5,428 nt of DNA, from the NCBI GenBank assembly GCA_022712815.1, contig JAFLJW010000277.1, positions 1-5,428 of the forward strand. The letters are read 5' to 3'. Under the pieces are notes generated by a model. That model was given only the letters and a program-made list of their open reading frames with translations, was not told where the DNA came from and did no database searches. This document shows, in pieces, positions 1-4,549 of the stretch. This DNA is from Pseudodesulfovibrio sp. Lineage in GTDB: Bacteria > Desulfobacterota > Desulfovibrionia > Desulfovibrionales > Desulfovibrionaceae. Both the position numbers and the translations under genes were made by a program. Each line of letters starts with the position of its first letter. The stretch's first letter is position 1.

Positions 1-3
1 TAG

Positions 4-41
4 CCCCGCTCCTCTTGTTTGAGAGGAGCGGGGTTTCTTTT
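4..41 (+). terminator. Rho-independent terminator
   Basis: A perfect 11-bp GC-rich stem (4-14 paired with 23-33, CCCCGCTCCTC / GAGGAGCGGGG) extends by one A-T pair and a wobble around a GTTT loop. It is followed at once by TTTCTTTT (34-41), the classic intrinsic terminator pattern for the plus strand. It would end a gene lying off the left edge. On the minus strand the hairpin also lies just downstream of the small gene at 62-352 and has an A-rich 5' flank. It may therefore terminate both converging transcripts, but the bases needed to see a minus-strand T-run are outside the window. Confidence 0.9.
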
Positions 42-61
42 CGAGGCGTTATCTCTTGCCG

Positions 62-352
62 TCAGATCATTGTGTTGATGACGGAGCCTTTTGCATAGGC
101 TCCGAGGACACTTGTCTGGAAGTCGTAACTTTGGGCCATGCCGGTTTTGTCACCGGACGTGGACCCGGAATTCATGTAATCCAATGTTTTGGAAACGAGT
201 GCTCCTTCGGCAGACGCTTTGTCCACCGGGGCGAAGCTCGAACCACTGCCGGAATTGTTCATGTAGTCCAGGGTCTTGGAAACCACGGCTGCGCCAAATG
301 TCTCTTGATCAAAAGGCGATGAGCCTCCAAGACCGCCGATTGCCATGGTCAT
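62..352 (-). CDS. Small repeat-containing protein of unknown function (96 aa)
   Basis: I do not recognise a named family with confidence. The ATG at 352 is chosen because GGAGG (364-360 on the minus strand) sits 7 nt upstream; a second in-frame ATG at 346 would be 13 nt away. The protein has no signal peptide, membrane helix or cysteine. It carries a near-identical duplicated segment, VVSKTLDYMNNSGS (about residues 23-36) and LVSKTLDYMNSGS (about 52-64). A diverged third unit, DFQTSVLGAYAKGSVIN, lies near the C-terminus (77-93). The units look like short amphipathic helices joined by Gly/Ser-rich linkers. The style loosely recalls the small YjfB-like putative motility proteins, and the upstream sequence has a sigma-28-like motif, so a link to motility is possible but only a guess. 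The gene is monocistronic here and ends close to the terminator at 4-41. Confidence 0.75.
   Translation of the reverse strand: MTMAIGGLGGSSPFDQETFGAAVVSKTLDYMNNSGSGSSFAPVDKASAEGALVSKTLDYMNSGSTSGDKTGMAQSYDFQTSVLGAYAKGSVINTMI
161..298 (-). repeat. Internal duplicated coding segment
   Basis: Two copies of a unit encoding SKTLDYMN with similar flanks lie in the same frame inside the small minus-strand gene (about 245-298 and 161-208). Both copies encode [VL]VSKTLDYMN followed by a Ser/Gly-rich stretch. Their DNA differs at several codon positions (for example GTAGTCCAGGGTCTTGG versus GTAATCCAATGTTTTGG on the plus strand). The amino-acid repeat therefore looks old and maintained by selection, not a fresh tandem duplication. 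Confidence 0.7.
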
Positions 353-398
353 AGTCTATCCTCCCTGCCATCAGGTTAGAAATAACGCCTTATCTGTA

Positions 399-425
399 CT
401 GTCGGTTGAAATCACCATATCTTTA
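399..425 (-). promoter_or_regulatory. Candidate sigma-28 (FliA-type) promoter
   Basis: Read on the minus strand, TAAA (425-422) is followed after exactly 15 nt by ACCGACAG (406-399). The FliA consensus is TAAA-N15-GCCGATAA, so the -35 core matches fully and the -10 matches at five of eight positions including the CCGA core. Transcription would begin about 40 nt upstream of the ATG at 352. The spacing is right, but the motif was found by eye and no sigma-70 alternative was scored. Confidence 0.35.
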
Positions 426-447
426 GGGTGTGTGGAAATAATGTTTT

Positions 448-453
448 GGAGGA
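448..453 (+). promoter_or_regulatory. Strong Shine-Dalgarno for the 26-codon ORF
   Basis: GGAGGA lies 7 nt before the ATG at 461, an ideal ribosome-binding site in an otherwise unannotated stretch. It is the main reason to take the short reading frame at 461-541 seriously. An ATG at 456 is followed immediately by TAA and cannot be a useful start. Confidence 0.6.
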
Positions 454-460
454 TTATGTA

Positions 461-541
461 ATGGCTAAGCTGGAGCAGGAGGTTGGGAAGATGCCATTTG
501 AAATGGGTTACCCTGCATTGAAGGTGAACAAGGTGCCGTAA
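461..541 (+). CDS. Putative 26-residue small protein
   Basis: ATG at 461 to TAA at 539-541 encodes 26 residues beginning MAKLEQEVGK and ending ALKVNKVP. The peptide is hydrophilic, without cysteines, signal peptide or membrane segment; its first third could form a charged helix. Support comes from the near-consensus GGAGGA 7 nt upstream. I recognise no family. It lies 38 nt upstream of the candidate selenoprotein at 580 and on the same strand, so the two could share a transcript. It might be a genuine small protein, a leader peptide affecting translation of the next frame, or a remnant of a longer gene. Confidence 0.4.
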   Translation: MAKLEQEVGKMPFEMGYPALKVNKVP

Positions 542-579
542 AAGATCGACACGGATTCATCATGGAGATAAGGTAGAGC

Positions 580-744
580 ATGAATGAAACAATGCTTATG
601 GGGCTTTCCGTAGTGGGAGGAGCGGCTGTCGGGAGCTTTTTGATCTGGAAATTCAGGGGAAATTGCTCCCCCTGACTCTTCATCTATGCAGCTATCGGCG
701 CGGGTATCGCCGTATACTATCTGGTATTTTTTCTGGTTGTCTAA
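580..744 (+). CDS. Candidate small membrane selenoprotein (54 aa, CxxU)
   Basis: From ATG 580 the frame runs 31 codons to an in-frame TGA (673-675), then continues 22 sense codons to TAA at 742-744. Both halves make sense only together: residues 8-23 form a glycine-rich membrane helix (GLSVVGGAAVGSFLIW), followed by a basic loop KFRGNCSP. The TGA falls at position 32, and residues 33-54 form a second strongly hydrophobic helix. Read as selenocysteine, the loop contains Cys29-Ser-Pro-Sec32, a CxxU motif of the kind used in thiol/selenol redox centres. A SECIS-like hairpin lies downstream of the TGA. Desulfovibrionales are known to make selenoproteins (formate dehydrogenase, NiFeSe hydrogenase), so decoding is plausible. 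The start is weakly supported (TAAGG 6 nt upstream); Met5 or Met7 are alternatives. The helix-CP loop-helix layout loosely recalls small two-helix proteins with a Cys-Pro loop (DUF6132 type), but I cannot confirm homology. The alternative is a nonsense-mutated or 31-aa gene. Confidence 0.6.
673..714 (+). promoter_or_regulatory. Candidate bacterial SECIS element
   Basis: Downstream of the TGA at 673-675, CGGCG (696-700) pairs perfectly with CGCCG (708-712) around a 7-nt loop CGGGUAU. Below this stem U695 can bulge, allowing A694-U713 and U693-A714 to pair. Bacterial SECIS hairpins lie within the coding sequence just after the UGA and have a short stem, a G near the start of the apical loop, and in E. 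coli fdhF a loop containing GGU plus a 5'-side bulged U. Here the loop starts 25 nt after the UGA, has G at its second position and contains GGU. All this fits, but a 5-bp GC stem can arise by chance and no folding program was run. Confidence 0.45.
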
Positions 745-751
745 CAGTCTC

Positions 752-1558
752 TTAAGCCTCATTACCGGCTTTTATTTCATCCCACAGACCATTCATTTCA
801 TCCAGGCTCAAGTCTGACAGGACAAGGTCGCGTTGCTCGGCCAATTTTTCCATCTGACCAAATCGTCCAAGGAATTTCTGGTTGGCGAAATCAAGGGCGG
901 CATTGGCCTTGATTCCCTTACGCCTGCCTAGTTCGACCAAGGTGAACAGGTAGTCGCCAAATTCCTTTTCCGAAGCGTCCTGATCCTTGGCTGCCAAGGC
1001 TTCCTGCCATTCCCGCCATTCGTCCTTGAGCTGAACTTCCACTTCTTCATCAGAGTTCCATGTGAATTTGTTGCGTGCCGCCTTGGAATTGATGCGGTAG
1101 GCCTTGAGCAGCGGCGGGAGTCCTTTGGGCAGGGAGTCGAAAACACATTTTTTGTCGGTTCCCTTGTTCTCTTCGCGCTTGGTGCGCTCCCAGTTGTCCC
1201 AAAGCTCCTCCATGTCCTTGAATTTCTTGTCCGCAAAAACATGCGGATGGCGGCGGATCATTTTGGCTACGTTGTGTTTCAGTGAGTCGGCCAGAGTGTG
1301 TGCTCCATCTTTTTCATAGAGGATCGATATGAAAAGGAGGATGAACATGACATCGCCCAGCTCTTCCATGGCCTCCGTGCTGTCTCCGGAACGGATTCCC
1401 TCGATGAGTTCAAATGTTTCTTCCGCAAGATAGTCGCACAGGGACTCAGGAGTCTGCTCTTGATCCCATGGGCAGCCGTTTGGGGCGATCAGTGTATCAA
1501 TGACGGCGAGAAGTTCTTTCATGGCAGATGTATGCGCGTCACTATTTCTTTCGCTCAT
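752..1558 (-). CDS. mazG: Nucleoside triphosphate pyrophosphohydrolase MazG
   Basis: MazG hydrolyses (d)NTPs to the monophosphate and pyrophosphate in the cytoplasm. It acts in nucleotide-pool cleaning and, in E. coli, lowers ppGpp during starvation. The 268 residues match the usual two-domain length. The N-terminal domain has the conserved start GCPWDQEQTPESL (28-40), the metal-binding EExxE (46-50, EETFE) and ExxD (66-69, ELGD), and the typical IRRHPHVF (101-108). A linker with LPKGLPPLLKAYRI (143-156) leads to the second MazG domain, with EFGDYLFTLVELGRRKGI (199-216) and NQKFLGRF (226-233). The ATG at 1558 has AAAGGA 10 nt upstream. It lies 47 bp downstream of cvpA on the same strand, so the two are probably co-transcribed. 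Its stop is 7 bp from the convergent stop of the candidate selenoprotein. The family assignment is firm. Confidence 0.96.
   Translation of the reverse strand: MSERNSDAHTSAMKELLAVIDTLIAPNGCPWDQEQTPESLCDYLAEETFELIEGIRSGDSTEAMEELGDVMFILLFISILYEKDGAHTLADSLKHNVAKMIRRHPHVFADKKFKDMEELWDNWERTKREENKGTDKKCVFDSLPKGLPPLLKAYRINSKAARNKFTWNSDEEVEVQLKDEWREWQEALAAKDQDASEKEFGDYLFTLVELGRRKGIKANAALDFANQKFLGRFGQMEKLAEQRDLVLSDLSLDEMNGLWDEIKAGNEA
754..777 (+). terminator. Weak candidate terminator for the small-ORF transcript
   Basis: AAGCC (754-758) pairs with GGCTT (767-771) across an 8-nt loop and is followed by TTATTT (772-777). It begins about 10 nt after the stop codon of the candidate selenoprotein and lies inside the 3' end of mazG on the opposite strand. 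The stem is only 5 bp, so this may be coincidence, but no better terminator is visible for the plus-strand transcript. Confidence 0.25.
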
Positions 1559-1605
1559 GGCGTATATGTCCTTTGAGATTCAGATGTTTGGTGGTTGGAT
1601 TCGGG

Positions 1606-2175
1606 CTATTCTGGAGAACCGTCGTCATCAAGGCCGACGGCTTCCTTGGCTGAATCCAGAGCCTCCTGCGGTGAGGGCAGGTTGAAGCCTTTGGTCTTTA
1701 AAGTCTCTCGCATTGATTCCGGCGCGTGTTCGCTCAGTAATTCAACCATATGCTGTGTCCGTGGGGCCAGATACGATTCATTGAGAAAGTCGGAATCTGG
1801 TGCGAATGTTTGAAGAAACATCAGGCATATCAAGCTGATAAGAATACCTTCAATAATGCCGAAAACACCACCGGCCAGCCTGTCGATCCATCCGAGCAGA
1901 GATATTTCCAGAATGGATTTGATGAATTTGGCAAGAAGCCAGAAAATAATGATAGTGGCAAGGAAGATGAGAACATAGGACAATACGCTGACTGTCATCT
2001 CACTTGTAAAATATAGCTTTAGGTGGGGGGCAACCAAGGGATGGTACCTGGATGCCAGGACAACAGCCAGTATTACGGCTATCAGGGAGAGGATTTCCTG
2101 AACCAGACCTCGGAAAAATCCGCGGAGGAGGAACAAACTGACGATGCCGATAAGAACGATATCCAAAAAATTCAT
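1606..2175 (-). CDS. CvpA family membrane protein
   Basis: A 189-residue inner-membrane protein with four predicted helices (about 2-20, 24-42, 63-83 and 103-124) and a soluble, mostly acidic C-terminal tail (125-189). CvpA hallmarks are visible: the N-terminal helix begins MNFLDIVLIGI, then the RGFFRGLVQE loop (18-27), and the conserved LLGWIDRLAGGVFGIIEG before and into helix four (93-110). CvpA was named for colicin V production in E. coli; its biochemical role remains poorly defined, with links to purine-operon context and envelope stress. The ATG at 2175 has AAGG 9 nt upstream. The gene is probably the first of a cvpA-mazG operon and is divergent from rfbC, sharing a 194-bp upstream region. 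Confidence 0.9.
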   Translation of the reverse strand: MNFLDIVLIGIVSLFLLRGFFRGLVQEILSLIAVILAVVLASRYHPLVAPHLKLYFTSEMTVSVLSYVLIFLATIIIFWLLAKFIKSILEISLLGWIDRLAGGVFGIIEGILISLICLMFLQTFAPDSDFLNESYLAPRTQHMVELLSEHAPESMRETLKTKGFNLPSPQEALDSAKEAVGLDDDGSPE

Positions 2176-2369
2176 GAAAACGGACCTTATCTTAATATGA
2201 TTGAGAACCTTTCCGTTGTTGGAATTAGCAAACTGGCGGAGAAATGTGAACAGGCGAGACCGTTTTTTTTTGAGTTGTTTGTCAGATTGGGCGGTCCGGG
2301 CTTGTGTCTGTTTCAGAACTCGGATAAATGGTACGACCAGTCACTTGCTATAGTATCAAGGAGAGAGCA
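2176..2369. other. Divergent intergenic region cvpA / rfbC
   Basis: This region of about 190 bp must hold the promoters for both directions. On the minus strand TTCACA (about 2246-2251) is a reasonable -35, but no convincing -10 follows at the right distance. On the plus strand TTGTGT (2302-2307) and ATAAAT (2324-2329) are 16 nt apart and could be a weak sigma-70 pair for rfbC. A run of nine T (2263-2271) is not preceded by a hairpin. I see no clear operator palindrome. Confidence 0.4.
2358..2363 (+). promoter_or_regulatory. Ribosome-binding site fixing the rfbC start
   Basis: AAGGAG lies 6 nt before the ATG at 2370. The in-frame upstream start at 2328 has no comparable site and would add 14 residues that do not resemble the family N-terminus, so 2370 is the preferred start. 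Confidence 0.85.
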
Positions 2370-2942
2370 ATGCAGGGGTATGAGATTGGATTTCCCGACC
2401 TTCTTGTTCTGGAGCCAAAGATATTTCAGGACGAGCGGGGATTTTTTCTGGAAAGCTACAATCGTGAAACATTCAGGCAACTCGGTATCGAGTGCGAGTT
2501 TGTTCAGGATAATCACGCGTATTCCAAGGAGATTGGTGTCCTTCGGGGCTTTCATTTCCAATTGCCTCCCGCTGCACAGGCCAAGCTGGTCTGGGTGACC
2601 CGTGGCGAAGTCCTTGATGTTGTCGTTGACCTGCGCAAAGGCTCGCCCATGTATGGAAAATGTCGGCAGGTTGTCTTGAGTGCGACCAATTTCAAGCGAA
2701 TGTTCATTCCAAAAGGATTCGGGCATGCATACCTCACCACCATGCCGGATACCGAATTTCAATATAAGGTCGATGCTCCCTACACGCCGGAACTTGATTG
2801 CGGTATTGCCTGGGACGATCCGGGCATGGCAATGGACTGGAACAGCGTACTCAAAGGTCGAACTCCCATCCTTTCGGAAAAGGATAAAACTCTGATCAAA
2901 CTGGCTGATTTTGATTCTCCCTTCACATACGAGGAAAGTTAA
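2370..2942 (+). CDS. rfbC: dTDP-4-dehydrorhamnose 3,5-epimerase
   Basis: RfbC/RmlC epimerises C3 and C5 of dTDP-4-dehydro-6-deoxy-glucose in the dTDP-L-rhamnose pathway, in the cytoplasm, supplying rhamnose for O-antigen and other surface glycans. The 190 residues match the usual length. Family features appear in order: PKIFQDERGFFLESYN (16-31), QDNHAYSKEIGVLRGFHFQ (46-64) with catalytic His62, DLRKGSPMYG (87-96), PKGFGHAYL (114-122), and EFQYKVDAPYTPELDCGIAWDDP (129-151) with the active-site tyrosines. Asp172 lies in LSEKD, the partner of the catalytic His in characterised RmlC proteins. The stop is 2 bp before manC, indicating translational coupling. None of the other rhamnose genes (rfbA, rfbB, rfbD) are in the window. 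A related 3,5-epimerase acting on another nucleotide sugar cannot be excluded. Confidence 0.93.
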   Translation: MQGYEIGFPDLLVLEPKIFQDERGFFLESYNRETFRQLGIECEFVQDNHAYSKEIGVLRGFHFQLPPAAQAKLVWVTRGEVLDVVVDLRKGSPMYGKCRQVVLSATNFKRMFIPKGFGHAYLTTMPDTEFQYKVDAPYTPELDCGIAWDDPGMAMDWNSVLKGRTPILSEKDKTLIKLADFDSPFTYEES

Positions 2943-2944
2943 AT

Positions 2945-4375
2945 ATGTCCGATTCCAACCAGCCCAAGGCTGAATTTGCCGAACAGTGTCACGCCATAAT
3001 ACTCGCTGGCGGTTCAGGAACACGCTTGTGGCCACTCAGTCGAAATTTACTCCCCAAGCAGCTTTTGGTTCTGGGTGGGGAAATGACGTTGCTGCAACAG
3101 ACCGTGAGCCGGGTGCTTGAAGCCTTTGAGCCAGCCCATATCTGGATTGTCACCAACGAGGAGCATGTCTTTGAGGTGCGTAAGCAGGTTGCCGTAATTA
3201 ATCCTGAGATCGAGAAGCAGGTTTTGTCAGAGCCGCTACGCCGGAACACTTTACCAGCCATCATGCTCGGACTGGAGCGGGTTACAGAGTCCGATCCCAA
3301 AGCTTTGGCCGCGGTTTTCCCCTCTGATCATCTGATCAGTGACGGCAAGGCGTGGACCGATGACCTTGTTCGAGCATCACGCCTTGCGGCCAAAGAGCTG
3401 TTTGTGACTTTTGGTGTTGAACCTCGCGAGCCTGAGACCGGGTATGGCTATATCGCCCTTGGCAAGGATTTGGGGGATGGCGTTTACGAGGTCGATGGAT
3501 TTGTTGAAAAACCGAATCTTTCCACGGCAGAAACCTTCCTTCGTGATGGCAGCCATTATTGGAACAGCGGGATGTTTTTGTTCAGTGCCAAACATTTTTT
3601 GACCCAGATAGCCAGATGCCAGCCGGAACTGTGGGAGTGGTGGATGGCGCGCGAGGAGAAACCTCTGGCTCAGGGATACCGGGATATACCTGATATTTCA
3701 GTTGATTATGGTGTTGTTGAGAAAATAGACAATATCGCCGTTGTCCGGGCCGGTTTTGATTGGGATGATCTTGGGAGCTGGGAGGCCATGTATCGCCTTG
3801 GCGACAAGGACGAGAATGGCAATGTGATCAAGGGCGATGTTCTGGCCATGGATTGCAAAAATTCCCTTCTCATCAGCGAGGGAGGCAAACTCGCCGCTGT
3901 GGGGCTTATTAATATGATAATGGTCCAGACCCGCGATGCGACCTTGAGTTGTCCCATGGAGCAGGTCCAGTCGGTTCGTGATGTGGTGAATGTCCTTAAA
4001 GCCGAGGGCAGTCAGTTGGTGGAAAGCCATCCGACGGTCGTCAGGCCATGGGGAAGCTATAGTGTTTTGGAAGAAGGGCCGCATTACAAGATCAAACGCA
4101 TACAGGTGAATCCCGGTGCCCGTTTGAGTTCCCAGATGCATCATCATCGCAGCGAGCATTGGGTTGTTGTGGCTGGTACTGCTGAAGTGGAAGTAGATAA
4201 TGAAGTTCGGATCATGGTTGAAAATCAGTCCGTTGATATTCCAAAAACGTCACAGCATCGTCTGGCTAATCCGGGCAAGGTGCCTCTTGAGATCATTGAA
4301 ATACAAAGTGGTCCCTATTTGGAAGAAGACGACATTGTTCGATTTGATGATGTTTACGGAAGGGTGAAGAAATAA
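2945..4375 (+). CDS. manC: Mannose-1-phosphate guanylyltransferase / mannose-6-phosphate isomerase
   Basis: This bifunctional type II enzyme converts fructose-6-phosphate to mannose-6-phosphate and mannose-1-phosphate plus GTP to GDP-mannose, feeding surface polysaccharide synthesis. The 476 residues are full length for the AlgA/ManC/XanB family. The N-terminal nucleotidyltransferase domain has AIILAGGSGTRLWPLSR (17-33) with PKQ (37-39), FPSDH (125-129), the sugar-binding FVEKP (186-190) and WNSGMF (206-211). The C-terminal cupin isomerase domain starts near RPWGSY (367-372), has the metal-binding QMHHHRSEHW (397-406), and ends in GPYLEEDDIVRFDDVYGR (456-473). A GAGGAAAG within the end of rfbC serves as ribosome-binding site about 6-10 nt upstream of ATG 2945. 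The N-terminus has about 14 residues of polar leader before the first strand. It forms a tight pair with rfbC. The symbol could equally be algA, cpsB or xanB. Confidence 0.95.
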   Translation: MSDSNQPKAEFAEQCHAIILAGGSGTRLWPLSRNLLPKQLLVLGGEMTLLQQTVSRVLEAFEPAHIWIVTNEEHVFEVRKQVAVINPEIEKQVLSEPLRRNTLPAIMLGLERVTESDPKALAAVFPSDHLISDGKAWTDDLVRASRLAAKELFVTFGVEPREPETGYGYIALGKDLGDGVYEVDGFVEKPNLSTAETFLRDGSHYWNSGMFLFSAKHFLTQIARCQPELWEWWMAREEKPLAQGYRDIPDISVDYGVVEKIDNIAVVRAGFDWDDLGSWEAMYRLGDKDENGNVIKGDVLAMDCKNSLLISEGGKLAAVGLINMIMVQTRDATLSCPMEQVQSVRDVVNVLKAEGSQLVESHPTVVRPWGSYSVLEEGPHYKIKRIQVNPGARLSSQMHHHRSEHWVVVAGTAEVEVDNEVRIMVENQSVDIPKTSQHRLANPGKVPLEIIEIQSGPYLEEDDIVRFDDVYGRVKK

Positions 4376-4549
4376 ATTATAAGTTTGCCAATTAGCTCAT
4401 ATGCTTTGGATATAATTGTTGTTTTTCAAGCCAAAGAGATCGTGAATTTTTTCATATTCTCTTGACACGAAAACGATCCGTGCCTTATGGAAACGTAGTT
4501 CAACTAGTGAGTTTTTCACATAAACTTTAGAGTGATGGGGCAAAAGGTT
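4376..4549 (+). other. manC-qrcA intergenic region
   Basis: A 174-bp AT-rich spacer. No convincing terminator for manC is present: CTTTGG (4404-4409) and CCAAAG (4431-4436) could pair, but across a 21-nt loop and without a T-run. The rest holds the promoter candidate for the qrc operon described separately and the qrcA leader, with the alternative starts GTG 4532 and ATG 4535. Confidence 0.5.
4462..4491 (+). promoter_or_regulatory. Candidate sigma-70 promoter of the qrc operon
   Basis: A perfect -35 hexamer TTGACA (4462-4467) is followed after 18 nt by TATGGA (4486-4491), a weak -10. Transcription would start near 4498, about 50 nt upstream of the preferred qrcA start. The change of pathway between manC and qrcA and the AT-rich spacer both favour a promoter here. 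The -10 is poor, so an activator may be involved. Confidence 0.45.

Noticed and set aside
465..762. Minus-strand open frames (465-683 and 508-762) opposite the selenoprotein candidate
   Set aside because: They lack good ribosome-binding sites and recognisable features. The plus-strand frame gives coherent membrane helices, whereas these give low-complexity Ser/Pro-rich peptides.
2263..2271. Run of nine T between cvpA and rfbC
   Set aside because: No GC-rich hairpin precedes it, and neither flanking gene ends here, so it is not called a terminator.
2346..2354. Extended -10-like TGCTATAGT upstream of rfbC
   Set aside because: Transcription would start around 2361, inside the ribosome-binding site at 2358-2363, and no -35 is present.
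2328..2369. Longer rfbC start at 2328
   Set aside because: No Shine-Dalgarno in front of it, and the 14 added residues do not look like the family; AAGGAG before 2370 decides the start.
2023..2598. 191-codon plus-strand open frame spanning the cvpA start and rfbC start
   Set aside because: Overlaps the 5' parts of both supported genes in the wrong frame or strand; composition is not protein-like.
2313..3035. 240-codon minus-strand open frame across rfbC and the start of manC
   Set aside because: It is antisense to an unmistakable rfbC and runs into manC, has no recognisable motifs or ribosome-binding site, and is a shadow of the real genes.
4411..4416. Perfect TATAAT in the manC-qrcA gap
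   Set aside because: The only -35-like sequence (TTGCCA at 4385) is 20 nt away, too far for sigma-70; in an AT-rich spacer this hexamer is expected by chance.
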